DNA of 64,000 bases from an uncultured Bacteroidia bacterium (GTDB lineage Bacteria > Bacteroidota > Bacteroidia > Bacteroidales > UBA932). The stretch covers positions 266,777-330,776 of the forward strand of contig CACZZF010000001.1 of NCBI GenBank assembly GCA_902785575.1, written 5' to 3'. Under the pieces are notes generated by a model that was not told the origin of the DNA, made no database searches, and saw only the letters and a program-made list of their open reading frames with translations. The position numbers and the translations under genes were made by a program. This document shows positions 49,157 through 58,037 of this stretch, piece by piece (within the stretch, counting starts at the first letter, position 1; every line of letters begins with the position of its first letter).

Positions 49157-50464
49157 ATGAAACAACTGGATATCAAATTGATGCACCCCGCCGAGCAGAT
49201 CGCCATCATCATCGGCAGGATCTATCGTAGCGGGATGACCACCACCTCCGGTGGCAATCTCTCGATAATGGATGAGAACGGGGATCTTTGGATAACCCCC
49301 GCCGGAATCGACAAAGGATCCCTGAAGCCATCTGACATCATGTGTGTCAAGGCTGACGGAACTATTGTCGGTCCCCACAGGCCCTCTTCGGAATATCCTT
49401 TCCACAAGGCCATCTACAAGATGAACCCCAAGGCAAGGTCCGTTATCCACGCCCATCCTCCGGGACTCGTGACCTTCAGCGTGGTCCACAAGATTCCCGA
49501 CACGAGCATAATCCCCCAAGCGAGAGCCGTCTGCGGTCCTGTCGGATTCGCTGAATATGCTCTCCCTGGAAGCGAGCTCCTCGGAAAGAAGATTGTCTCC
49601 GAGTTCCAGAAGAACCCGGACTACAAGGCGGTCATAATGGAAAACCATGGAGTCGTGCTGTTCGGAGAGGACATTGCCGACGCCTACCAGCGCTTTGAGA
49701 CCCTTGAGCTTTGCGCCCGCACGATCCTTAACGCCAAGACCCTCGGTGAGCCCAAGTATTTGAGCGAAGAGCAGATAAACAAGCACGAGATGGCGGTCAA
49801 CACCCCTTTCGAGCACTTCATGAATGTCTCTCATCCTTCTGACGAGAGGGCCATCCGCACCGAAATCTGCCAGATTGTCCGCAGGGCTTGCTCACAAGGT
49901 CTGATGTGCAGCTCGTACGGAACAGCCTCAGTCAGATGGAAAGGTAACGACTTCCTTATCACTCCGGCCAACGTGCAGCGCTGGGACATAGATCCTGAAG
50001 ACATAGTCCAGGTCAAGGACGGTATGGTGGAGGCAGGAAAGATGGCAAGCCGTTCTGTGGCTCTCCATTACGAGATCTACCGCCGCAACCCTAAGGTCAA
50101 TTCAATAATATTGACCCAGTCCCCCGCCCTTATGGGCTTCTGCACCACAGGTGTAAAGTTCGACGTTAGGACCATTCCGGAAAGTTGGATATTCCTTCAG
50201 GACATCCCCACTTTCCCTTTCGGAAGCCAGTACGACGAGCGTCTGTCCGACCTCGCTGACGAGTTCCGCGAGAGGCCTTTCGTGATGCTTGAGAACGACT
50301 CCGTTGTCGTCACAGGCGACAAACTCATCAACACCTTCGACCGCCTAGAGGTCGCTGATTTCAGCGCCCGCTCCCTGATTCTCGCTGCTCCTTTAGGCGA
50401 CCTGAAGCCTATCACGGATGCCGAGATTGAAGACCTCAGGGTCGCATTCCACGTTGGAGAATAA
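49157..50464 (+). CDS. Tandem class II aldolase/adducin-family protein, second domain degenerate
   Basis: The protein has 435 residues. Two consecutive class II aldolase/adducin domains are present. The first (about 5-200) is complete, with SGGNLSI, zinc ligands His98 and His100 in IHAHPPG, and His164 in ENHGVVLFG. The second (about 225-430) keeps the fold (CSSYGTASVRW, DIVQVKDGMVE) but has lost the zinc ligands: ILTQSPALM replaces HAHP and ENDSVVVTG replaces ENHG. It is therefore probably structural or regulatory. Family members cleave or epimerise sugar phosphates. It lies one base after the RhaE-like gene and may act on the same intermediate. Confidence 0.83.
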   Translation: MKQLDIKLMHPAEQIAIIIGRIYRSGMTTTSGGNLSIMDENGDLWITPAGIDKGSLKPSDIMCVKADGTIVGPHRPSSEYPFHKAIYKMNPKARSVIHAHPPGLVTFSVVHKIPDTSIIPQARAVCGPVGFAEYALPGSELLGKKIVSEFQKNPDYKAVIMENHGVVLFGEDIADAYQRFETLELCARTILNAKTLGEPKYLSEEQINKHEMAVNTPFEHFMNVSHPSDERAIRTEICQIVRRACSQGLMCSSYGTASVRWKGNDFLITPANVQRWDIDPEDIVQVKDGMVEAGKMASRSVALHYEIYRRNPKVNSIILTQSPALMGFCTTGVKFDVRTIPESWIFLQDIPTFPFGSQYDERLSDLADEFRERPFVMLENDSVVVTGDKLINTFDRLEVADFSARSLILAAPLGDLKPITDAEIEDLRVAFHVGE

Positions 50465-50481
50465 CTCGGAAATATAAAACA

Positions 50482-52683
50482 ATGAGCGCCTTACGCCCTT
50501 TCGAAGCCATTGTCGCGGCATTTCTCGCGGCAATGGCTTTCTCGCAATCATGTTCAACCACAAAGCCTGAGAATCCAGGCTCCGATGTCAAGACAACATT
50601 CCAGACCTCGAGCATCTGGAAGCCTACGATAGACACCCGCGCTGACGCGGCGATGGTCTACGGTGCCGGCAAACCACTTGACGAGGACGGCCCGGACGGT
50701 GAATCCGCTGTCGAGAACAGAATCAAATCCTGGAGAGAGAGGGGTTACAGGGTGGATTTCATGACCGGAATAGCTTGGGGCGGATACGAGGATTACTTCA
50801 CAGGAAAATGGGACGGGAAGCCGCATTTGGACGAGGGACAAAGGCAGGCGGACGGTGATACCATCTGGCACGGCAAAATGGTTCCCTACATCGTCCCGAC
50901 GAAGAATTACCTTGAGTATTTCAAAGAGACCCAGGTAAAAAGGGTCATCGATTCCGGAGTGGAAAGCCTCTATTTCGAGGAGCCGGAGTTCTGGAACAGA
51001 GGAGGCTACAGCGAGGCTTTCAAACGAGAATGGGAAGATTATTACGGTACTCCATGGCGTCCGCAAGACGAATCTCCGGAGGCCACCTATCTGGCCAATA
51101 AACTAAAGTATCATCTCTACTACAGGGCTTTGGACGAGGTCACCGCTTTCGCCAAGGAATATGGAAGGAGCAAGGGTATGGATATAAAATGTTATGTCCC
51201 CACACACTCGCTAATCAACTATTCCCAATGGGAGATCGTCAGCCCCGAGGCCAGCCTGGCTTCGATGCCGGGAGTAGACGGCTACATCGCCCAGGTCTGG
51301 ACCGGGACGGCCAGAGTCCTCAACTATTTCAACGGCGTAAAAAGGCAAAGGACTTTTGAGACCGCTTTTCTGGAATATGGCTGCATGGCCTCTATGACAG
51401 CTCCGACCGGTCGCAGGGTCTGGTTCCTCACCGACCCGATCGAAGACGGGACACGTGACTGGGAGGATTACAGGAAGAACTATCACGCCACTTTCACCGC
51501 CCAACTGCTTCACCCCCAGATCGCCGATTTCGAGATAATGCCATGGCCGAAAAGGATTTATGAGCGCTTATATCCTAAGAGTGCCGGCAGCTCAGAGATG
51601 ATCCGGATTCCCGCGGACTACGCCACGATGATGCAGGTGATGGTCGGCAGTCTTGGTAAGATCCCCGCCTCCGAAGAGAAAGTCTCGGGAAGTCGAGGGA
51701 TAAGCGTTTTGATGGGTAACTCATTGATGTTCCAGAGTTTCCCGACACATGAGGGATATGAGGACCCCTCTTTGAGCGATTTCTTCGGCATGGCGATGCC
51801 ACTCCTTAAGAGAGGTATCCCCATCGGGATTACCCATATTGAGAACATTGGATTCAAAAAGACTCTTGAGGATGTCAAGGTCTTGATCATGACCTATTCC
51901 AACATGAAACCGATGGATCCGGAGGCACATGGCCACTTGGCGTCATGGGTCAAAAACGGAGGCCGGCTCATTTACGCCAGCAGCGACAACGACCCGTTCC
52001 AGACGGTACAAGAATGGTGGAATACTGGAGATCACAACTTCAAAGCGCCATCTGACCACTTGTTCTCCCTGATGGGGATCGAAGCTGGAGCACCCGACGG
52101 TGTATATGCATGGGGAAAAGGCTCAGTCCAGATCATCCGCAAAGATCCGAAAGAATTCGTCCTGACTCCAGGCGGCGACGGTGAGTTGCTTGACGCGGTC
52201 AGGTCCATGTATTCTTTATCTGGAGATATATTACTGGAAAAGAACAACTTCCGGTTGAGCCGAGGACCTTACGAGCTGGTTGCTGTCTTGGACGAGAGCG
52301 TAAGCGACAACCCTTTTGTCATGGAAGGCAAGTTCATCGACTTATATGACCATGAGTTGCCTATCCTTACCAGAAAAGAGATATTTCCGGGACAACAAGG
52401 GTATTATTACAATATAGAAAAAGCCCCGAAGGCACCCGCTGTGCTGGCCTCGGCGGACAGAGTCTATGAGGAAACCAGAAAAGGACAGACGTTCTCTTAT
52501 CTCTCAAAAGGGCCGGCGGAGACCATAAGCAACGGTAGGATCCTCCTGCCTTCAAATCCAGTCAGTGTCCTTATTGATGGATCTGAAACAATCGACCCCG
52601 CCCGATGGGACGAGGTCGGAAAAACATATCTTATCAGTTTTGATAACAACCCGGACGGAGTCAGAGTCGTCATCAAATGGTAG
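50482..52683 (+). CDS. Probable secreted lipoprotein glycosidase-like protein with GH42-like layout
   Basis: The protein has 733 residues. A signal peptide ends SQSC near residue 24, a probable lipid anchor. Residues of about 45-400 look like a TIM barrel with YFEEPEFWNRGGYSEAFKRE, where paired acidic residues after a beta strand would suit a glycosidase active site, and AQVWTGTARV and FLEYGCMAS further on. Residues of about 420-530 (VKVLIMTYSNMKPMDPEAHG, then WVKNGGRLIYAS) resemble the flavodoxin-like trimerisation domain of GH42 beta-galactosidases. A beta-rich tail ends the protein. No exact family is recognised; hydrolysis of the glycoside that feeds the operon is inferred. It ends one base before a convergent gene. 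Confidence 0.6.
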   Translation: MSALRPFEAIVAAFLAAMAFSQSCSTTKPENPGSDVKTTFQTSSIWKPTIDTRADAAMVYGAGKPLDEDGPDGESAVENRIKSWRERGYRVDFMTGIAWGGYEDYFTGKWDGKPHLDEGQRQADGDTIWHGKMVPYIVPTKNYLEYFKETQVKRVIDSGVESLYFEEPEFWNRGGYSEAFKREWEDYYGTPWRPQDESPEATYLANKLKYHLYYRALDEVTAFAKEYGRSKGMDIKCYVPTHSLINYSQWEIVSPEASLASMPGVDGYIAQVWTGTARVLNYFNGVKRQRTFETAFLEYGCMASMTAPTGRRVWFLTDPIEDGTRDWEDYRKNYHATFTAQLLHPQIADFEIMPWPKRIYERLYPKSAGSSEMIRIPADYATMMQVMVGSLGKIPASEEKVSGSRGISVLMGNSLMFQSFPTHEGYEDPSLSDFFGMAMPLLKRGIPIGITHIENIGFKKTLEDVKVLIMTYSNMKPMDPEAHGHLASWVKNGGRLIYASSDNDPFQTVQEWWNTGDHNFKAPSDHLFSLMGIEAGAPDGVYAWGKGSVQIIRKDPKEFVLTPGGDGELLDAVRSMYSLSGDILLEKNNFRLSRGPYELVAVLDESVSDNPFVMEGKFIDLYDHELPILTRKEIFPGQQGYYYNIEKAPKAPAVLASADRVYEETRKGQTFSYLSKGPAETISNGRILLPSNPVSVLIDGSETIDPARWDEVGKTYLISFDNNPDGVRVVIKW

Positions 52684-52684
52684 G

Positions 52685-53440
52685 TCAATAAGTCACGGAC
52701 GCGGTGATCAGATAATTGTCCAAGCAGAAACAAGGCTTGAGATTCTCGCCCTTGACCTCCAATTTTAATCTTGAGTCTTTGAACGAGGCGATCTGCACAG
52801 AGCTCTTGGACGCCTCTGATGATATATCCCATTCGGTCCACTCATTCAACATCTTGAGATCCGATCCGGTGTAATCCACAAGATACTTCTCAAAAGAGTT
52901 GACCAGGGTATTGTTGTTGTAGAACTCCACAACAAGTTTCAGATAATCACCGGGAGCAATCAGCCCCTCTTTGGCCAACCGGCTGTTATACAATGAGTTG
53001 CATAGGCAAAGGCCTACTATTCTAGCATCTGCGGTCGTAAATTGGCCGAGATTCAAGGTGATGTCATAATCCGACATACTTGGACCGCGGAAGAATCCGG
53101 CATAGAAAAAACTGCCGCTGATTCCGGCGGACTTGTCAGCGGAAGTGAACATCGCGATATCATCCGGAGTATCCGGTCCTCCCTTCAGCGCGGAGATTTT
53201 GAAACCACCTTTATACCCCTGGTTTTCGCCGTCACATGAGGTATTGAAATAAATCAATTGGTCGAAAGATATCTGGGGGAGAAACATCAGGCTGTCCTTG
53301 AAATGATCCGAGAATGTGAATTCATCCATCTCAAAAGCGACCCCCTGGGAGAATGTGGCGGATGATGGCTGGCTTTCAATGCATGAGACAAGGGCTGCCA
53401 TCACCAACGCGCAAAGTAAAAGCTTGGTCAAATATTTCAT
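52685..53440 (-). CDS. DUF4465-like surface lipoprotein
   Basis: The protein has 251 residues. The signal peptide ends AALVSC with Cys20. The rest is beta-rich: MDEFTFSDHFKDSLMFLP, then GYKGGFKISALKGG, GSFFYAGFFRGPSMS, and a WTEWDISSEASK segment before a final ITASVTY. The spacing of these parts resembles DUF4465, a jelly-roll-like family of exported Bacteroidota and planctomycete proteins with unknown function. The gene lies 30 bases downstream of dapF on the same strand and has no promoter of its own that can be seen. It ends one base from the glycosidase-like gene. Confidence 0.65.
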   Translation of the reverse strand: MKYLTKLLLCALVMAALVSCIESQPSSATFSQGVAFEMDEFTFSDHFKDSLMFLPQISFDQLIYFNTSCDGENQGYKGGFKISALKGGPDTPDDIAMFTSADKSAGISGSFFYAGFFRGPSMSDYDITLNLGQFTTADARIVGLCLCNSLYNSRLAKEGLIAPGDYLKLVVEFYNNNTLVNSFEKYLVDYTGSDLKMLNEWTEWDISSEASKSSVQIASFKDSRLKLEVKGENLKPCFCLDNYLITASVTY

Positions 53441-53470
53441 ATTAAAACTAATTATAACAGATACACTGTC

Positions 53471-54343
53471 CTACAAAAAACACTCCACAGTTCCGACAAA
53501 AGCCGCGGGACCGGTAAGCCATATGTCCCTCGCCTGAAAATCAGGCCCTTTGCCCTCAGGAATGAAGTCAACCGTCAGATCAGCGATGGTGGACTTGATA
53601 TCATATGTCACCCTGCCATCCTTGGATGAATTGGCTTCGATCCCTTTGAAACACGCGGCCACAGCCGAGGCGACGATTCCCGTGCCGCAAGCCAGCGTCT
53701 CGTCCTCTACGCCTTTCTCGAAAGTCCTGATACAGAGGAGATTCTTCGCTTCGAGATTCTTCGCTTCGAGATTCTTCGCTTCGCTCAGAATGACAGGCTC
53801 GACAAAGTTGACATTTGTCCCGACAGGAGCGAAAGCGGGGTCATTTCTCAAGGTCTTGCCCTCCTCACGGACCGGATAATCTTCCAGACCGGAGACAAAC
53901 TTGACCAGGTGACGAGTACCAGTGTCGAGGAAGCAAGCCTTGAATTCCGGATAAAGGGTCACTCCGGACACGTCATTCATCTTCAGACGAATGGTCTTCG
54001 GATTGGAGCGGGAGAGGATCACGGCCGTGTGAAGCCCGTCCGGAGCCTCGAATTCAACCGGGAACTTTCCTGAGACTACACCAAGGTCGGCGGCGAAAGC
54101 CACAATGCATCTTCCGCCGTTACCGCACATCATCCCGCCGCTTCCGTCAGGATTGTAGAACACCATCCTGAAATCCTTCTTGTCACTCCTCTCAAGAAGC
54201 ATGACTCCGTCAGCACCGAAACCAGTGTGGCGATCACAAAGGCTTTTCACCTGCGAGGGTGTCAGGCTTAAACGACCGTCACGGTTATCCACCAACAGGA
54301 AGTCATTCCCTGCTCCGTGATATTTGAAAAACTTTTGTAACAT
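53471..54343 (-). CDS. dapF: Diaminopimelate epimerase DapF, with in-frame EAKNL repeat insertion
   Basis: The protein has 290 residues. The two catalytic cysteines are Cys73 in MMCGNGGRC and Cys219 in ETLACGTGIVASA. The substrate loops are YHGAGNDF at the start and VNFVEP. The enzyme interconverts LL- and meso-diaminopimelate for lysine and peptidoglycan. Residues 188-202 are three copies of EAKNL from a 15-bp tandem repeat, inserted between VNFVEP and IRTFEKGVEDETLACG. Family proteins have only a few residues there. The insertion lies in a loop about 17 residues before the second catalytic cysteine, so activity should be checked. It is the last dap gene of the operon. Confidence 0.95.
   Translation of the reverse strand: MLQKFFKYHGAGNDFLLVDNRDGRLSLTPSQVKSLCDRHTGFGADGVMLLERSDKKDFRMVFYNPDGSGGMMCGNGGRCIVAFAADLGVVSGKFPVEFEAPDGLHTAVILSRSNPKTIRLKMNDVSGVTLYPEFKACFLDTGTRHLVKFVSGLEDYPVREEGKTLRNDPAFAPVGTNVNFVEPVILSEAKNLEAKNLEAKNLLCIRTFEKGVEDETLACGTGIVASAVAACFKGIEANSSKDGRVTYDIKSTIADLTVDFIPEGKGPDFQARDIWLTGPAAFVGTVECFL
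53738..53795 (-). repeat. Tandem 15-bp repeat and interspersed-repeat fragment inside dapF
   Basis: GAGATTCTTCGCTTC occurs three times in exact tandem at 53738-53752, 53753-53767 and 53768-53782. GCTCAGAATGACA follows at 53783-53795. On the coding strand the unit reads EAKNL and keeps the frame. The CTTCGCTTCGCTCAGAATGA word is of the same general style as the repeats in dnaG, metG and the MBL gene. Confidence 0.9.
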
Positions 54344-54344
54344 C

Positions 54345-55103
54345 TTATCTTAAAAGAGTTTCCAACTCGACTGAAGCATCCGTCTTGCCATCCCTGTACT
54401 TGACTATCACCGGAGTGCTGACATGTATTCCGGCATCTTTCCCGGGACCTTTGAGGATGGGGCGGCTTCCCGGAACGACCACGGCTCCCGGAGGAACGAC
54501 AGTCTGGCCCGAGGCTGACTTGGGGACATATTCCCCGGTAGTGGCGTCATAGATTGGCGTCCCCTTGGTCAGGATAACTCCAGAACCTATGACGGCTCCC
54601 TCTCCGACGATCGTGCCCTCATAGATGCCGCAATTTCCGCCGATAAAGGCGTTGTCCTCGACAATGACCGGAAGCGCTCCGGCGGGTTCCAGCACACCGC
54701 CGATCTGGGAAGCGGCCGAGATGTGGACATTCTTTCCTATCTGGGCGCAGGAACCGACAAGGGCATGGGAATCCACCATGGTGCCGGAGTCGACATAAGC
54801 TCCGATATTGACATAGGAAGGAGGCATCATGATCACAGACGGAGCGAGATAGGCTCCGACGCGCACACTGCTGCCACCTGGCACGATCCTGACCTTGTCT
54901 TCCAAGGAGAATTTCCTCAAAGGGAGAGTGTCCTTGTCGAAGAATGAATATTCCTCCTTGGACATGTCCACGAGCTTGCCGATCCTGAAACCTTCCAGGA
55001 TGGCTTCCTTGACCCAAGCATTGACCTTCCAGCCTTCAGCAGTCTTCTCGGCCACCCTGACAGTACCGGCCTCAAGGGCTTTGACAACTTCCTCGAAACT
55101 CAT
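54345..55103 (-). CDS. dapD: Tetrahydrodipicolinate N-succinyltransferase DapD
   Basis: The protein has 252 residues. An N-terminal helical region is followed by a left-handed beta-helix of hexapeptide repeats (about 85-210) with VRVGAYLAPSVIMMPPSYVN, IGAYVDSGTMVDSHALVG and a GGVLEPAGALPVIVEDNAFI segment typical of DapD. The enzyme succinylates tetrahydrodipicolinate, committing the pathway to the succinylase branch. Its presence beside dapE distinguishes this organism from those using the one-step aminotransferase DapL. It sits one base from dapF and two bases from dapA. The dedicated aminotransferase dapC is not in the window. Confidence 0.95.
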   Translation of the reverse strand: MSFEEVVKALEAGTVRVAEKTAEGWKVNAWVKEAILEGFRIGKLVDMSKEEYSFFDKDTLPLRKFSLEDKVRIVPGGSSVRVGAYLAPSVIMMPPSYVNIGAYVDSGTMVDSHALVGSCAQIGKNVHISAASQIGGVLEPAGALPVIVEDNAFIGGNCGIYEGTIVGEGAVIGSGVILTKGTPIYDATTGEYVPKSASGQTVVPPGAVVVPGSRPILKGPGKDAGIHVSTPVIVKYRDGKTDASVELETLLR

Positions 55104-55105
55104 GG

Positions 55106-55978
55106 CTACAAACCTAATTCAGCGATCACTTTCCTCATCAAGTCGAAGGTGGAAGACACCGCCGTAGTGAGAGGCAGGCGCATATCCGGCTCGCATAGCC
55201 CGAGGATTGAGAGGGCGGCCTTCGCAGGTACCGGATTGCTCTCGACAAAGCAGGCGTCAAATAGCGGGAAGAGCTTGTCATTAAGCACTTTAGCCTTGGC
55301 GAAATCTCCAGCTCCAGCGGCCTCCACAAACTCTACCATCAGTTCTGGGGCGACATTTGATGCCACACTGATGACTCCCTCGCCACCATATCCCATGATA
55401 TCGAAGGTCTGGTCATCGTTGCCGCTAAGCACTGCGAAGCCCTCGGGACGAGTCTTCACGACAGTCTCGATCTGGTCGAGTTTGCCGGACGCCTCCTTTA
55501 CAGCGATTATTCCCGGAATACCAGCTATCCTGACTGTGGTGTCCGCGGTCATATTGGTACCCGTCCTTCCCGGGACATTATATGCCACGATAGGCTTGTC
55601 CGTCGCTTCCGCGATCACTTTGAAATATTCATAAAGGCCTTGCTTAGTGGGTTTGTTGTAGTAAGGCACAACCACCAGCCAAGCGTCGGGACCGTAAGGC
55701 TCCAAAAGCCTGATATTCCGGATAGTGGCGACGGGGGAATTCGTCCCGACTCCAGCGACTATCGGCCTGTCAGGGCAAAGCTCCCTGGTGATCTTTAGAA
55801 GTTCTATCTTTTCGTCATCCTCGAGGCAAGGAGTCTCGGCGGTCGAGCCTAGGGGCACGAGGAAATGTATGCCCGCCTCAACCTGCCTGGTGACGAGCCT
55901 TCTGTAAGCCTCAAAATCGACCTTACCGTTCTTGAACGGGGTCGCGAGAGCTGTTCCGCATCCTTTGAGTAACATCAC
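55106..55978 (-). CDS. dapA: 4-hydroxy-tetrahydrodipicolinate synthase DapA
   Basis: The protein has 290 residues. The class I aldolase TIM barrel carries the Schiff-base Lys161 in GIIAVKEASG, Tyr133 in AYNVPGRTG, Tyr107 near VVPYYNKP and the LGSTAETPCL substrate loop. It condenses pyruvate with aspartate semialdehyde. The start overlaps the dapB stop by four bases. The whole operon lacks asd, which must be elsewhere. Confidence 0.95.
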   Translation of the reverse strand: MMLLKGCGTALATPFKNGKVDFEAYRRLVTRQVEAGIHFLVPLGSTAETPCLEDDEKIELLKITRELCPDRPIVAGVGTNSPVATIRNIRLLEPYGPDAWLVVVPYYNKPTKQGLYEYFKVIAEATDKPIVAYNVPGRTGTNMTADTTVRIAGIPGIIAVKEASGKLDQIETVVKTRPEGFAVLSGNDDQTFDIMGYGGEGVISVASNVAPELMVEFVEAAGAGDFAKAKVLNDKLFPLFDACFVESNPVPAKAALSILGLCEPDMRLPLTTAVSSTFDLMRKVIAELGL

Positions 55979-56655
55979 TTTGAATCTTTAAAAAACAATT
56001 CTTTGAACTCATGTACACCTGAAAGGCCTTCTGTCATAAGAGCCGCCAAGACGGCCCCCTCAGCAAAGCCTTTCCGGGAAAAAGCCTCATGGGTAAGAGT
56101 AAGCCTGTCATTAAGCCCCTCGAAACCCACGGTATGGATGCCGGCTAGCTCCCCGACCCGCACAGCGGCGGTGTCAGGGGTCTTGCCCATATTCTCCTCA
56201 ACGACACCTGCCAGGGATTTGGCGGTACCGCTAGGAGCGTCAAGCTTGTGAATATGGTGTTTCTCGACAATGTAGGGATCGTAGCCTCCGGCCTGGCCGA
56301 GATACTTGGCCACCATGGCAACGGCGGCGGACAGCACATTGACTCCCACAGAATAGTTCGAGGAATATATCATCGGGGTGCCTTTAGCCTCGAAATAGCT
56401 TATCACCTCATCCTTTATGTCATTCCAGCCGGTGGTGCCGACCACGACGGCCTTGAAATTGTCCGCCAGGATCTTATAGTTGGCCCTGAAGGACTGCGGG
56501 AAGGTGAAATCGATGCAGACGCACTCCCTGGCGACCGATTTGTCAAAGGAAGCGATATCCTCGCTGGCGGCGACAAGTTCCACACCTCTCGCGGCGAGGG
56601 CGGCCTCGACCATATGTCCCATGCGGCCATAGCCGCTGATTACCACTTTCACCAT
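55975..56655 (-). CDS. dapB: 4-hydroxy-tetrahydrodipicolinate reductase DapB
   Basis: The protein has 226 residues, shorter than the E. coli enzyme (about 270) but normal for Bacteroidota. The N-terminal dinucleotide fold starts VVISGYGRMGHMVE, with VVVGTTGW in the nucleotide site. The catalytic region is VEKHHIHKLDAPSGTAKSL. It reduces the DapA product with NAD(P)H. It starts five bases after the lysC stop and overlaps dapA by four bases. Confidence 0.94.
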   Translation of the reverse strand: MVKVVISGYGRMGHMVEAALAARGVELVAASEDIASFDKSVARECVCIDFTFPQSFRANYKILADNFKAVVVGTTGWNDIKDEVISYFEAKGTPMIYSSNYSVGVNVLSAAVAMVAKYLGQAGGYDPYIVEKHHIHKLDAPSGTAKSLAGVVEENMGKTPDTAAVRVGELAGIHTVGFEGLNDRLTLTHEAFSRKGFAEGAVLAALMTEGLSGVHEFKELFFKDSK

Positions 56656-56660
56656 ATTTC

Positions 56661-58013
56661 TCAGCTCTTGAAAATGTAGTCGTGGAGGCTCTCAAGGGTG
56701 ACCTGCACCCTGTCTGAGTCGATCACGAAGTTCTCACTCATCATATTGGCGCTCACATTGGCCAGGTGGACCTTGCCGGAGACACTGATGACCTTGTCAC
56801 CAAGGCCCTCGAAACCGACGATATTCCGGCCGACCACAGAGATCAAGGCTTTGTCGCGGTAGACTGTGACCTCAGCCCACTTGCCGATTTCCTCCAAGGC
56901 GTCCTGCAGGGTGTCCCTCTCCTCGGGAACCACAAGGTAAACCTCTGATTCAGTGGCTTTCGCGAGCACTACAGGAATCCTGCGGGGATAAAGAGCGGCG
57001 AACACCTTCCCGAACATCCTCGTGACCCCGTCCAGCTTTGGAGAGGTCACTTTTATGAACAGGATCTCATCCTTGACGGCAACGGACTTGGGGCCATCCG
57101 GAGCCTGGTCTCCGCGGACCACAAGGGTTCCTTCGCAGGCCTGATTGGTAGAATTGAGTACCCTGATGGGAATATTCTTTTTCCTCGCCGGCTCTATGGT
57201 GAGCGGGTGAAGGACTCTGGCGCCCATGGCGGCCATCTCAGCGGCCTCCTCATAGGAAATGACATCTATTTTCCGAGTGTTATGGACAACTCTCGGATCG
57301 GCGGAACGTATTCCATCCACATCGGTCCATATCTCGACTCGTTCAGCTCCCAGGGCCATTCCGAAGATGGCTGCCGAATAGTCCGAGCCCTCAAATCCGA
57401 GGACAGAGGTAGCACCTTTCGGGGTCGCGGCGACAAAGCCCTGGGTCAAAACCAGGTCGGCGCCCTTATACTCCAATCCTACAATCCTCTTTATGTTGGC
57501 CTCAGTAACCTCCATATCGGGACGGGCGTTGAGATAGTTGTCGTCAGTGGTGATCATCCTGCGGGCATCTATCCAGTGGCAGGAGATGTCAGCGGCATTG
57601 AACGCGTAGGATATTATTGTCGAGGACAGTAGCTCTCCAGTGGAGATGATCCTCGCCTCACTCCTGGATGAGAGCTCGCCTATAAGGCATACTCCCCCGA
57701 CGAAGGTTTCGAGATCGGCGATACGCTCCTCAACCTTGGCGAGGCATTCCTCGAGAAGGTCGGGCCTTGCGGCAAGCAGATTCTTGGCAAGATTGAAATG
57801 CCTCTCCCTCAGTTGTTTAAGAAGATCCTTGACATTGTCTTCACGTTGGGCTTCCGCTTCTTCAGCCAGAGTACAGAGCAGCCTGGTCACCCTGGCGAGA
57901 GCGGAGACGACCACAAGAGGTTTTTCTCTCAATCTTCCTTTCACGATCGAAATGACTCTTCCGATCGCCGCCTCGTCCTGGACGGACGTTCCTCCGAATT
58001 TGATAATGATCAT
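56661..58013 (-). CDS. lysC: Aspartate kinase, monofunctional, lysine-sensitive type
   Basis: The protein has 450 residues. The kinase domain starts IIIKFGGTSVQDEAAI and contains GELLSSTI, VLTQGFVAAT and TSVLGFEGSDYSAA. Two ACT domains fill about 305-450 (ILFIKVTSPKLDGVTRMFGK and ALISVVGRNIVGFEGLGDKV), which normally bind lysine for feedback inhibition. It phosphorylates aspartate as the first step of the pathway. Placement in the dap operon supports the lysine-specific isozyme. No homoserine dehydrogenase is fused. It lies 24 bases downstream of the DapE-like gene. Confidence 0.94.
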   Translation of the reverse strand: MIIIKFGGTSVQDEAAIGRVISIVKGRLREKPLVVVSALARVTRLLCTLAEEAEAQREDNVKDLLKQLRERHFNLAKNLLAARPDLLEECLAKVEERIADLETFVGGVCLIGELSSRSEARIISTGELLSSTIISYAFNAADISCHWIDARRMITTDDNYLNARPDMEVTEANIKRIVGLEYKGADLVLTQGFVAATPKGATSVLGFEGSDYSAAIFGMALGAERVEIWTDVDGIRSADPRVVHNTRKIDVISYEEAAEMAAMGARVLHPLTIEPARKKNIPIRVLNSTNQACEGTLVVRGDQAPDGPKSVAVKDEILFIKVTSPKLDGVTRMFGKVFAALYPRRIPVVLAKATESEVYLVVPEERDTLQDALEEIGKWAEVTVYRDKALISVVGRNIVGFEGLGDKVISVSGKVHLANVSANMMSENFVIDSDRVQVTLESLHDYIFKS

Positions 58014-58037
58014 TTTCCGATGTTTTAATTAAGTTCG

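Noticed and set aside
46083..50464. Complete L-rhamnose utilisation operon
   Set aside because: Only the aldolase/dehydrogenase resembles RhaE. Isomerase, kinase, permease and an AraC-type rhamnose regulator are absent nearby, so the substrate is left open.
53738..53782. Possible CRISPR-like direct repeats
   Set aside because: The three 15-bp units are in exact tandem without spacers and lie inside dapF in frame; no cas genes are present.
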